DNA from: Haloprofundus marisrubri
Lineage (GTDB): Archaea > Halobacteriota > Halobacteria > Halobacteriales > Haloferacaceae
DNA: 64,000 nt
NCBI RefSeq assembly: GCF_001469955.1
Contig: NZ_LOPU01000016.1
Coordinates: forward strand, 248,001 to 312,000
Reading direction: 5' to 3'
Shown here one piece after another: positions 44,022 through 52,882 of the stretch. Position numbers and translations under genes: made by a program. The notes under the pieces are model-generated. The model was not told the origin of the DNA and ran no database searches. It saw only the letters and a program-made list of their open reading frames with translations. How positions within the stretch are numbered: position 1 is the stretch's first letter; the number at the start of each line of letters is the position of its first letter.

Positions 44022-46091
44022 TCAGTCGGCGAGCGTCGCTGCCCGCGCGGACACTTCGATACCGAGTTCGTCCGCCAGCGCAACCGTCGCCAGTCGGAGC
44101 GCGTGCGGCCACCCCAGCGGCGTCGCGCTGTCGGGCGTGCCGTCGTCGAACACCTGCTCGGGCAGGTAGCCCGTCTCCATACAGAGCGGTCCGTCCGGGA
44201 GGACGAGAGACAGCAACTCGCCGGTCTGCTCTTCGAACGCCGCTGCGCGACTGTCGCCTTCGTCGCCGAGCAGCGCCGCGGTCGATGCAGCGGCGTGTGC
44301 GCCCCACGCCGTCGAGACGGACCAAATCTTCTCGTGGCCTTGCCAACGCTGTCGCCAGCCGTCGCCCTCGTAGCGGACGAGGCCACGTACCTCGCTCTCG
44401 TCGGAGTCCGACCAGAGACCCTCGACGGTGTTCTCGACGTGCGAGACGAGACGGTCGAGTCGCTTCTCGTCTACTTCACCGACGCGGGCGTACTGTCGGT
44501 GTGCGGCCGCCAGCGCCAGCGTCGCCGAGTCGTATCGGGGGTCGAGTTCGCCCGCCCCGAACCCTTCTGCCTCGTCGGCTTCCTCGCACTCGCGGAGCGC
44601 GTAGATGTCGCGGTCGTCGACCCAGAGGTCGTCGAGCGCGTCGTAGATGCGGTCGGCCTGCTCTTTCGCGTGCGCCGTCGTCTCCGCGTCGAGGTCGGCG
44701 TCGGCGACGGCGGCGTACGCTTCGAGGAACGTCGCCGCGGTGTGGCTGAACCGGCCGTTCGCGTCTTCCCACGCGTTCTGGCAGGCGATGGGGCGACCGT
44801 CGGCGGCGAGCGTATCGTCGAGGCCGTCGAGGGCGTCGTCGAGCGCCGCCACCACTTCTTCGCGGAGGTCGGCGTCCACGTCGTCGACGACCGACGCGAG
44901 GAACGTCACGACGCTACCGGTCTGGTCGGCCTGGTAGTCGAGGCCGTCGCCCGCTTCGAGGCGGCCGTTCGCCCATCCGGGCGCGAGCGTGCCGTCGCGG
45001 GGCCAGACACGGTGCGGCCACGTGCCGTCGCGCTGTTGGGTGAGCAGGTACGCTCGGGCGCTACGGTCGGCCCACGAATCGAGGTCCAGACCCACGTAGT
45101 CGGCGGCCTCGTCGACGAACAGCGAAATCTCGGCGTCGTCACGGAACCACGTGTAGCCGTATCCGCCCGAATGAGCGTAGTAGGGGTCGAAGTCGGGGCC
45201 GGCGATGCGGAGGCCGGTCTCCGCCGAGAGCAGTTGGAGCACGCGGACGTCCGCCGCCACCGCCTCGGGGTTCGGCGCGTCGTCGGGAACCGACAGTGTC
45301 TCGGCTTCCGCGCTTCGGCGGAGCGAGTCGGCATCGGCGAACGCGGTCGTGAGTTCGTCCAGTCGGCCGAGTGCGGCCTCGCGGTTCGTCGTATGGTCGT
45401 CGGTGAGCAGCGTCACGAGCGTCGTACTACCGGATTCGAGGGGAAGGAACGCGACGAGGTCACCGCTGAGGCGGTCCTCCTCGTAGCGGTTCTCCGAAAC
45501 CGGGCGAGGGAGGTCGACGGCCGTCTCGCCGAGCACCTCGTCGAAGCGCGCCGGAACCTGTCCGTGGAGGTCCGAAAAGCCGGTCGCACTGCCGACGAAG
45601 TCGTGTTCGGTCGTGTGGTACAGTTCGACGGCGTCCTCGTGGCGGAGTTGCCCGATTCGCGTGTCCTGAGCGTTCGGCGCGAGACCGACGTAGGCGACGA
45701 GTTCGACGTCTCGCTCGTCGTCGCCCTCAAGTTCGATATGTGTCGCGTGCGCGTCGTCGACGGTGAGGTCGTACTGGGAGAGCGTTCCGACCGGCGTCTC
45801 ACGCTCGGTGACGACGAGCGCCGTTCCCTCGTGATACGTCTGCGAGACGGTGTCGTCGGCGTCGAACCAGTGAACGTCGTCGTCGACGCGGAGACCGAGG
45901 CGACTCCGGTCGATGCCGTTGCGCCCGGTCAGCGGGTAGCCGAAGTCCCGAAGCGACCCGTCGCGTTCGACGTGGACGAGTCGGCCGCCGAACCCGGAGA
46001 ACAGCCCCGTGGTCGACCGGCGTTCGCCCGGGAATCGCGTGTCGTGACCCTCGTGTCGTTTGTAGTCGTCGAGGGCGTCGCGGAGTTGCAT
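44022..46091 (-). CDS. Glucan 1,4-alpha-glucosidase, glucoamylase (GH15)
   Basis: Enzyme of 689 aa. The N-terminal super-sandwich domain (about 1-270) is followed by an (alpha/alpha)6 barrel with the GH15 motifs YGYTWFRDDAE, TWPHRVWPRDG, WEDANGRFSHT and the C-terminal GYLPEQVFDDG...PLGWPHALRL. No signal peptide, so it works in the cytoplasm, releasing glucose from imported maltodextrins. The upstream frame to 46181 is not acidic. ATG 46091 follows a TATA-like GTTATTAC at leaderless distance. It is divergent from the GH13 gene. Confidence 0.87.
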   Translation of the reverse strand: MQLRDALDDYKRHEGHDTRFPGERRSTTGLFSGFGGRLVHVERDGSLRDFGYPLTGRNGIDRSRLGLRVDDDVHWFDADDTVSQTYHEGTALVVTERETPVGTLSQYDLTVDDAHATHIELEGDDERDVELVAYVGLAPNAQDTRIGQLRHEDAVELYHTTEHDFVGSATGFSDLHGQVPARFDEVLGETAVDLPRPVSENRYEEDRLSGDLVAFLPLESGSTTLVTLLTDDHTTNREAALGRLDELTTAFADADSLRRSAEAETLSVPDDAPNPEAVAADVRVLQLLSAETGLRIAGPDFDPYYAHSGGYGYTWFRDDAEISLFVDEAADYVGLDLDSWADRSARAYLLTQQRDGTWPHRVWPRDGTLAPGWANGRLEAGDGLDYQADQTGSVVTFLASVVDDVDADLREEVVAALDDALDGLDDTLAADGRPIACQNAWEDANGRFSHTAATFLEAYAAVADADLDAETTAHAKEQADRIYDALDDLWVDDRDIYALRECEEADEAEGFGAGELDPRYDSATLALAAAHRQYARVGEVDEKRLDRLVSHVENTVEGLWSDSDESEVRGLVRYEGDGWRQRWQGHEKIWSVSTAWGAHAAASTAALLGDEGDSRAAAFEEQTGELLSLVLPDGPLCMETGYLPEQVFDDGTPDSATPLGWPHALRLATVALADELGIEVSARAATLAD

Positions 46092-46195
46092 TGAGAGTGT
46101 GACGCCGCGCCGGGGTAATAACTCTTGGTGTAATTGTTGTTCATAGTTTTCGGCCGAAGCGCAACAGTGATACTGTCTCACTCGTCTCCCCTTGT

Positions 46196-48355
46196 ATGCA
46201 TCATCCCGGTCCGCCGCGCTTCGTCTCGGTCGGTGAATCCGTCGAACTCGCCCCCAGAACCCCCGACCCGACGGGGTCGTACCGCTGGTCGGTCGCCGCT
46301 GCGCCCGAGGAGAGCTCCTTCGACGCGGGTGCGAGTATCCCCGTCGGCACGCCCGCTGGCTACCCGGCGTCGGATGTCGACGAGAAGGCTGAGAGCGACG
46401 AGACCGGTCCCGTCGTCCACTTCCATCCGGACGTTCCCGGCGCGTACACCGTCGAACTCGACGCGCCCGACGGCACTCACGAACTGACCGTTCGCGCGTT
46501 CCCCGACGAACGACACGCCGCGCAGTTCTCCGTCGCTGCCGAGGAACTGCCCGTCGATGAATCGAAACTCGACGATACCCCGATTTCGGTCAGCGGGCCG
46601 TTCAACCACCACCTGATGGCGACGAAGCGCCCGCGCCGCGTCGGCGACGACTACGTGCTCGACGTCCAGTTGCTGCCGGGCGAGCACACCGCCGCCTTCT
46701 CCGTCGAGGACGACCTCGCGGAGGGCGTCCGAACCAGCGTCGAGGTCGAGGGACCGGGTCGACCCCGAATCCGACTCGACGCCACCGTCGAAGACGACGA
46801 GGTTGTCGTCACCGCGACGCCGAAAGCCGCCCCCGACAGCGAGTTTTCGGACGCCGACCTGCCAGTCGAGTTCTACCTCGACGGCCGCGACGAACTCGGC
46901 GAGACGGATGTGACAATCGACGGCCGCGAACTCCGCGTGGCGGCCGACGCACTCTCCGACCGCGCCCGTATCCACGCCGTTACCGCGGGCGAACGTCGTA
47001 GTATCGGCGACACCGTCGTTCTCGACGCAACGGGTTCGGACTCCGTCGCGGTCACCCGCCCGAACGACCCGCCGGCGTGGGCCGAGACGCCGACGGTGTA
47101 CGAGATTTTCGTCCGTTCCTTCGCGGGCGAGACGCTGCCGACGACGTTCGGCGAAATCGAGCGCCGCGTCGAGTATCTCCAGTCACTGGACGTCGACTGC
47201 CTCTGGTTGACGCCCGTTCTCGCCAGTCCGACCACCCACGGCTACCACATCACCGACTACCTCGACACCGCCTCCGACCTCGGGTCGCGCGCGGCGTTCG
47301 AATCACTCGTCGACCGCTGTCACGACGCGGGCATCAAGGTCGTCTTCGACCTCGTCATCAACCACACTTCGCGGGACCACCCAGCGTTTCAGATGCACGC
47401 CGCCGGCGTCGACGAGTACGCCGACCACTTCCGCCGGGTCGACGGCGACCGGAACGTCGTCGACACCGACTGGGCCAGTCTCCGAGACGGCGAGGACGTT
47501 CCCGAGTACTACTTCAACTGGTCGCGCATCCCCAACGTGAACTACGACTCGCTTTCCGTTCGCTCCTGGATGCTCGACGTGGTCGACGAGTGGGCGGGCG
47601 TCGTCGACGGCTTCCGCTGCGACGTGGCGTGGGGCGTTTCCCACGCCTTCTGGAAGGAGGTCCGTGACCGCGCGCCCGACGACTTCCTGCTCCTCGACGA
47701 GACTATCCCGCGGGACGCCGCCTACCACGAGGGCGAGTTCCACATGCACTACGACACGACGCTGTACGAGACGCTACGAGACATCGGTGAGGGCGAGAAA
47801 CCCGCCGACGCCGTCCTCGACGCCCTCGACGACGCGACGTGGGCCGGATTCCCCGACTCCGCGGTCCACCTCCGCTACGTCGAAAATCACGACGAGGACC
47901 GCTACATCGACGAGTGCGACGAGGCGTCGCTGCGCGCGGCCGCCGCGGCGACGTTCACCGTCCCCGGCGCACCGATGATTTACTACGGACAGGAACGCGG
48001 CGTCCCCGAACAGCGCGGCCCGATGCGCTGGCACGACGGCGACGCCGACCTGACCGCGTTCCACCGCGCGCTCACGTCGCTTCGCGCCGAGACGCCGACG
48101 CTCCGTGAGGGGAGCGTCGAAGCGGTCGACTACGACGTCGTCACCGGCGACGGGAAGGCCGACGCCGACGCGGTGACCGCCTACGCGCGCGAAGACGAGA
48201 ACGGCCGTTACGTCGTCGTTCTCAACTTCTCCGACGACCCGGCGACGGTATCGCTGGGCGAGAACGTCGAATCGACGGACCTGCTGTCGGGTGAGGCTGT
48301 CGTCGCCGGCAACGACCTCGATGTCGTCGACGCCGTCGTGCTTCGCACGGCGTAA
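46196..48355 (+). CDS. Intracellular GH13 alpha-amylase family enzyme
   Basis: Enzyme of 719 aa with about 290 residues of N-terminal beta-sandwich domains (HFHPDVPGAYTVELDAPDG, then a glycogen-binding-like FNHHLMATKRP segment) before the catalytic barrel. GH13 regions: VFDLVINHTS, GFRCDVAWG (nucleophile Asp476), LLLDETIP (acid/base Glu502) and VENHDEDR (Asp566). There is no signal peptide, so it acts in the cytoplasm. N-terminal domain plus cytoplasmic location resembles cyclomaltodextrinase/neopullulanase-type enzymes that open imported cyclodextrins; specificity is not settled. Confidence 0.82.
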   Translation: MHHPGPPRFVSVGESVELAPRTPDPTGSYRWSVAAAPEESSFDAGASIPVGTPAGYPASDVDEKAESDETGPVVHFHPDVPGAYTVELDAPDGTHELTVRAFPDERHAAQFSVAAEELPVDESKLDDTPISVSGPFNHHLMATKRPRRVGDDYVLDVQLLPGEHTAAFSVEDDLAEGVRTSVEVEGPGRPRIRLDATVEDDEVVVTATPKAAPDSEFSDADLPVEFYLDGRDELGETDVTIDGRELRVAADALSDRARIHAVTAGERRSIGDTVVLDATGSDSVAVTRPNDPPAWAETPTVYEIFVRSFAGETLPTTFGEIERRVEYLQSLDVDCLWLTPVLASPTTHGYHITDYLDTASDLGSRAAFESLVDRCHDAGIKVVFDLVINHTSRDHPAFQMHAAGVDEYADHFRRVDGDRNVVDTDWASLRDGEDVPEYYFNWSRIPNVNYDSLSVRSWMLDVVDEWAGVVDGFRCDVAWGVSHAFWKEVRDRAPDDFLLLDETIPRDAAYHEGEFHMHYDTTLYETLRDIGEGEKPADAVLDALDDATWAGFPDSAVHLRYVENHDEDRYIDECDEASLRAAAAATFTVPGAPMIYYGQERGVPEQRGPMRWHDGDADLTAFHRALTSLRAETPTLREGSVEAVDYDVVTGDGKADADAVTAYAREDENGRYVVVLNFSDDPATVSLGENVESTDLLSGEAVVAGNDLDVVDAVVLRTA

Positions 48356-48497
48356 TCGGACAGTCCGCTCGCTCTCGGTCTTCGTTCTGCTATCGTTCCA
48401 CGAACGCGCTCGATTTCGTGCGCTCGCTGCAGAAATCCGTTCTCTCGCGGCGATTCTATCACCGAGTCTTAAGTACCCCACCGGGATTTATACACGT

Positions 48498-49571
48498 ATG
48501 GACGACGCCGCACTCGGAAACGTGCTCCAACAGTTCGGGCTTTCCGACAAGGAGATAGACACGTACCTCACGCTCTTGGAACACGGTGAGGCGAAGGCGA
48601 GCACCGTCGCCGACGCCGCCGGCGTCTCGAAACGCTACGTCTACAGCATCAGCGAGAAACTCGAAGACCGCGGGTTCGTCTCGGTGAACGACCACGTGGT
48701 GCCGACGACGATTCGGGCGAACCCGCCCGAGGAGGTCATCGAATCGCTGACGGAGAACATCGAGACGATGCGCCCGGCGTTGGAGGCACGCTACTCGCAG
48801 GTCGCCCCCGAGACCGAGCGGTTCGAGGTCATCAAATCGCGCGTAACAGTGCTCAAACGGATTCGTTCGCTCATCGACGACGCCGACGAGGAGGTGACGC
48901 TGTCGCTTCCGGCGGCGAACCTGAACGAAGTCGCAGATTCGCTTCGCGCCGCCGTCGACCGTGGCGTCCTCGTGTTGCTCGTCGTCGCCGACGCCGACAG
49001 CACACTTCAGACGGAACTTGATGGCGTCGCCAGCGTCGCCCGCGCGTGGACCGAACCGATGCCGACGATGCTCACCGCCGACCAGCGTGTCGGCCTCGTC
49101 GCGCCGACCGAGATGATAACCCGGTCGAACAGCGGCGCGCGCGCCATCTCCTTTACCGAACCCCGTCTCGGCCCGGTTATCGTCGGGTCGTTTCTCGGCA
49201 ACTACTGGCCGATGGCCCAACAGGTGTACGTCGCCGAACCGGTGTCGCTGCCGGCGACGTACACGAACTTCCGCCACGCCGTGTTCCAGACGACGCTTCA
49301 CCTCCGCGCGAACACCCCGCTTCGGGCGCGAATCCGCGGCCGGCGCACTCGCGGCCGCAACGGCTCAGACGAACTCGTCGGCCACGTCGTCGACGTGCGA
49401 CAGGGACTCGCCGCGCCCTCGAACAACTCCTTTCCCGTCGAGAACACGCTCGTCGTCGAGACGAGCGAGGGACTGGTCACCGTCGGCGGCGGCGGCGCGT
49501 TCGTCGAAGACGTCGAAGCCGAGAGCGTGACGCTCGAACGCGCGGAGATTCGAGAGAGCGACGACGAATAG
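48498..49571 (+). CDS. trmB: TrmB family sugar-responsive transcriptional regulator
   Basis: Regulator of 357 aa. The N-terminal winged helix (LQQFGLSDKEIDTYLTLLEHG...GVSKRYVYSISEKLEDRGF) is the TrmB type, followed by a coiled linker and a C-terminal sugar-sensing domain (about 110-357). In Halobacterium and Thermococcales TrmB proteins repress or activate sugar transport and central carbon genes according to maltose or glucose. The placement beside glucoamylase, GH13 and mal genes fits local control. A TATA-like CTTAAGTA about 27 nt upstream supports a leaderless ATG. Confidence 0.87.
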   Translation: MDDAALGNVLQQFGLSDKEIDTYLTLLEHGEAKASTVADAAGVSKRYVYSISEKLEDRGFVSVNDHVVPTTIRANPPEEVIESLTENIETMRPALEARYSQVAPETERFEVIKSRVTVLKRIRSLIDDADEEVTLSLPAANLNEVADSLRAAVDRGVLVLLVVADADSTLQTELDGVASVARAWTEPMPTMLTADQRVGLVAPTEMITRSNSGARAISFTEPRLGPVIVGSFLGNYWPMAQQVYVAEPVSLPATYTNFRHAVFQTTLHLRANTPLRARIRGRRTRGRNGSDELVGHVVDVRQGLAAPSNNSFPVENTLVVETSEGLVTVGGGGAFVEDVEAESVTLERAEIRESDDE

Positions 49572-49605
49572 CACCCTTTCGACGACTCTCCGGTCGTCTC
49601 GCTTC

Positions 49606-50286
49606 TCAGCCGTTCGACTCGACGAGCAACGACCCGCCGAGTGCGAGCAACGCACCGCCGCTGAGCCACCGAAACAGTCGACTGCTCCCGTCGCCGCCGA
49701 ACGTCTCACCGACTCGCGTCGCAAACAGCGCGACGCTGCCGAGGTACACGAGCGTCAGCACGGCGTACACCGTACCGAGCGTCGCCAACTGTCCCGCGGT
49801 TCCGCTACCGTCGACGAACTGCGGCAGAAAGGCTAAAAAGAACAGCGCAACCTTGGGATTCGAGACGTTGACGACGACGCCGCGAAGAAAGCCGCTCCGT
49901 CTGGGTGCCGAGGCGGTGGGCTCTCGGGAGTCGTCGACGCCGCCGCCGTTCTCGACGGGCCCTGTCTCGACACGACTCTTTATCCCCGATTTTTCGGCGT
50001 TCCCGCCTCGAAGCGTCTGGACGCCGAGGTAGACGAGATACGCCGCGCCGAGATACTTCACCAGTCGGAACGCGAGCGCCGACTCCCGGAGGAGAATCGA
50101 CAGCCCAGCGGCCGCCGCGGCGGTGTGGACGAGAACGCCGACGCTCACACCGGCGGCCGCCGCGACGCCGACGCGCCGTCGACTCCCGGTCGACTGCGTC
50201 AACACGTAAATCGTGTCGGGGCCGGGGGCGAGAATCAGCGCGAGCGACGCGGGAACGAACGCGGCGAGCGTCTCGGGACCGACCAT
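49606..50286 (-). CDS. LysE family amino acid exporter
   Basis: Membrane transporter of 226 aa with six hydrophobic segments and the LysE/RhtB signature ALILAPGPDTIYVLTQSTGSR near the N-terminus and VSNPKVALFFLAFLPQF in the fourth helix. A hydrophilic Asp/Glu/Gly loop interrupts the middle. It should export amino acids or small polar metabolites. ATG 50286 precedes the first helix. The gene is convergent with trmB. Confidence 0.82.
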   Translation of the reverse strand: MVGPETLAAFVPASLALILAPGPDTIYVLTQSTGSRRRVGVAAAAGVSVGVLVHTAAAAAGLSILLRESALAFRLVKYLGAAYLVYLGVQTLRGGNAEKSGIKSRVETGPVENGGGVDDSREPTASAPRRSGFLRGVVVNVSNPKVALFFLAFLPQFVDGSGTAGQLATLGTVYAVLTLVYLGSVALFATRVGETFGGDGSSRLFRWLSGGALLALGGSLLVESNG

Positions 50287-50320
50287 CGTCGAGACGTGCG
50301 CCGCCGACTCACTTAGTCGT

Positions 50321-50896
50321 CTACGCTTCTTCGTCGCGCAGCGGCGGCACGTCGTCGGGCACGTCGAAGTCGTGGTAGTGTTCGCCTTTCTCCTTCGAGA
50401 GGATGTCCAGCGCCGCCGCGGCACCGTCGCCCGCCGAGATGACCGCCTGCCACTCTTGGTCGCGGACCATCGCGCCCGTCGCGTACGCGCCCTCGATGCT
50501 CGTCTCCATGCTCAGGTCGACGTCGACGGTGTCGTTGTCGTTTTTCTCACAGCCGAGTTCCTCGGCGAGGTCTTTCTTCGCACCCGTCGCGAACACGACG
50601 TAGCGGGCCTCGTGGTCGCCGTCGTCGGTCGTGACGGTGAAGCCGTCGTCGGTGGATTCGACGCCGGTCACCTGCTGCTCTCTGAGTTCCGCGCCGCGGT
50701 CTTCGGTCTGCCCGCGCGCAATCGTCATGAACTCGTCGCCGCCGAGGCTCCGAATCCCGAGGTAGTTGAACAGATGAGCCTTGTGCATCCACGTCTCGTC
50801 GGTGTCGAAGACGACGGTGTCGAGGCCGTTTTTCGCGGCGAACAGCGCCGCGCTCAATCCTGCCGGACCGCCGCCGATGACTGCTACATCCGTCAT
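50321..50896 (-). CDS. Truncated thioredoxin reductase-like FAD protein
   Basis: Protein of 191 aa. The FAD Rossmann motif (VAVIGGGPAGLSAALFAAK) and the C-terminal FAD contact (GAYATGAMVRDQEWQAVISAG) of the thioredoxin reductase family are intact. The NADPH-binding domain with the CxxC disulfide, which normally sits between them, is absent; FAD halves are joined directly. The reading frame is clean, so this is a small family variant and not decay. It must take electrons from a partner other than NADPH or act as a flavin oxidase. The role is unknown. Confidence 0.7.
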   Translation of the reverse strand: MTDVAVIGGGPAGLSAALFAAKNGLDTVVFDTDETWMHKAHLFNYLGIRSLGGDEFMTIARGQTEDRGAELREQQVTGVESTDDGFTVTTDDGDHEARYVVFATGAKKDLAEELGCEKNDNDTVDVDLSMETSIEGAYATGAMVRDQEWQAVISAGDGAAAALDILSKEKGEHYHDFDVPDDVPPLRDEEA

Positions 50897-50998
50897 AGAG
50901 CGTACTACGGACTCGTGCCTCATAACGGTTGACCAGGCGGTCAATCTGACTGGTCGCCCGCGTCGGACATTAGACACCGGACGCCGACCCGGAGTCAC

Positions 50999-51664
50999 TC
51001 ATCGGGTCCCGTCGACACGGCTTCTGACGACTCGCCATCCACCGACAGCAGCGACGCTGACGACGACGGCGACGAGTATCGCAGCCACTGGATTCGCACT
51101 CGCCACGTCGAGCAAGCGGTCGAACTGCGTACCAAGAATCTCGCTGGCGACGTGGTACACCGACTGCTGGCGGCCGTAGTAGACGACGGCGGCGACGGCG
51201 GCGTTGAACACCAACCCGCCGACGGTGGAGTAGACGAGGAACTTCCACATCGCCATGCCCGCGAATCCGGCGGGCAACGAAATGACAGAGCGGAGTACGG
51301 GCAGCAACCGCCCCCACAGCACGGAACTCTCGCCCCACTTCTCGAACCACCGGCTAGCAAATTCGAGTCGCCGTTCGGAGACGTTCACCCTGCCACCGTG
51401 GGCTTCGAGCGCCTCGTGGCCCTTCTCGCCGAAAAAGCGGTATGCGACGACGCTCCCGACGGTCACCCCGGCCGTGGTCGCGGCGACGAACAGCGCGAAC
51501 GAACTCGGCCCCGAGACGAGCAGCCCCGCCGCGACGGGAAGGACGACTTCGCTCGGCAGGAGCGGAAACAGCATCGACGACTCCAGAAACGTGAAGACGA
51601 AGATGGCGAGATACCCGTACTGCGCCACGAGGTCCAACGCCGTCTGGGTGAGTCCGGAAGGCAC
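50999..51664 (-). CDS. DedA/VTT domain membrane protein
   Basis: Membrane protein of 221 aa. The DedA (SNARE-associated) core is visible: FTFLESSMLFPLLPSEVVLP, then GRLLPVLRSVISLPAG, the re-entrant motif used in lipid flipping or small-molecule transport. Bacterial relatives affect membrane potential and lipid carriers. GTG at 51664 is chosen because the longer frame up to 51814 is Arg/Pro-rich, and a TATA-like GATACAC lies about 25 nt upstream. The gene is followed by a short gap to the FAD gene. Confidence 0.8.
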   Translation of the reverse strand: MPSGLTQTALDLVAQYGYLAIFVFTFLESSMLFPLLPSEVVLPVAAGLLVSGPSSFALFVAATTAGVTVGSVVAYRFFGEKGHEALEAHGGRVNVSERRLEFASRWFEKWGESSVLWGRLLPVLRSVISLPAGFAGMAMWKFLVYSTVGGLVFNAAVAAVVYYGRQQSVYHVASEILGTQFDRLLDVASANPVAAILVAVVVSVAAVGGWRVVRSRVDGTR

Positions 51665-51819
51665 ATCCGACTGTACGCGAGCCGAGTGTATCGTTCTTGT
51701 CGCCGGCGTAGTTCGCTCGCGTGGACACCCGATGAGCCGTGATAGTGGACTCGACCCGCATGTCGGCACCCGTGTGCCGCGTATCGGTGGATTCCGTATT
51801 TTGTATCGCAGCAACTAGT

Positions 51820-52734
51820 TTACGACTCGCTGTACTCGCGCACCGTCTCGAACGACCCGTCGGCGATAGCCCCCGCGACGGCCGCGATATCGACCGATTC
51901 GGGCATCGGCTGCGGGTACTTTCGCTTGAAGTAGCCGACGAGGTTTCGCACGTCGCGTTCGAGGAACTCCGCGGCGTTGTCGTGGTCGGTGTCGACCGCC
52001 TGCGGCCAGTCGAAGATGGTGATACCGTCTTCGCTAACCGAGACGTTGTACTCGCTCATGTCCGCGTGGACGTAGCCGCGGCCGTAGGTGACGACGAGTT
52101 CGCGCAAGACGAGGTCGAGCACGCCGACGGCCTGCCCGTCCGGAAGCTTCGCACGCGCGAGTTCCACGCCCGGCAGTTTTTCCATCACGACGGCGTGGCG
52201 GTTCTGGTCGACCGGTCGGGGAACCGAGACGCTGGGGTAGAGGTCGTGAAGTACGTCGTGTTCGCGTTCGGCGGCTTTTCGGGCGGTGTAGAGCCAGGAG
52301 ACGTGGTGGTTGTCCGAGGTGTAATCGCGTTCGCGGTTCACCTCGCGAAAGTTGGTGTAGCCCTCGCGGTGGTACTTCAGCGCCAGCGGTTTGTACGACT
52401 GTACTTCGTACACGTCGCTCTCCTTGCCGACGCCCAGCGGTGCGCCGATTCCCTCGACGCTGTCGCGTTCGGCGAACGCCCGCAACGCCAAGGCGTCGTA
52501 CCCCTCGAACGTGAGGCGGTAGCCCTCGTACTGGATGGTCTGTTTCTCGACGAGGTCTCGTCGCATACACCGGTCGAGGCGGTAGTCGACCTCCTCGGCG
52601 GTGAGTCCCGAGTAGTCGGGTAACTTCTCGCGGTTGACCCACTTCCCGAAACGCATCCCCTGTTCGACACCCGAGAGGAGATAGAAGTCCTCGGGTTCGA
52701 GGTCCACCATCACGCCCGCGATGTTCTTCACCAT
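51820..52734 (-). CDS. rio2: RIO2-type atypical serine/threonine kinase
   Basis: Protein of 304 aa. The N-terminal winged helix (about 1-85) is specific to RIO2. The kinase core has a P-loop GVGKESDVYEV, catalytic loop HADMSEYNV and metal-binding IFDWPQAVD. RIO2 acts as an ATPase/kinase in maturation of the small ribosomal subunit, conserved from archaea to eukaryotes. ATG 52734 gives the typical N-terminus (VKNIAGVMVDLEPED). Single gene. Confidence 0.92.
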   Translation of the reverse strand: MVKNIAGVMVDLEPEDFYLLSGVEQGMRFGKWVNREKLPDYSGLTAEEVDYRLDRCMRRDLVEKQTIQYEGYRLTFEGYDALALRAFAERDSVEGIGAPLGVGKESDVYEVQSYKPLALKYHREGYTNFREVNRERDYTSDNHHVSWLYTARKAAEREHDVLHDLYPSVSVPRPVDQNRHAVVMEKLPGVELARAKLPDGQAVGVLDLVLRELVVTYGRGYVHADMSEYNVSVSEDGITIFDWPQAVDTDHDNAAEFLERDVRNLVGYFKRKYPQPMPESVDIAAVAGAIADGSFETVREYSES

Positions 52735-52882
52735 ACCTTCCGGTGGGGTGTCGTCGCCTAAAAGGGCCACGTGTCGCCGGATTTCGTTCTGGTAAACTCT
52801 TGATTGCGATACAAAAAATCCCATATCGACCGACGAACGTCTGCGTCGGTGCCGACTCTACTGACGGGTCTCCACTGGCCTA

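Noticed and set aside
43989-46094. 701-codon plus-strand frame opposite the glucoamylase
   Set aside because: Antisense shadow; the minus-strand GH15 motifs and TATA spacing are convincing.
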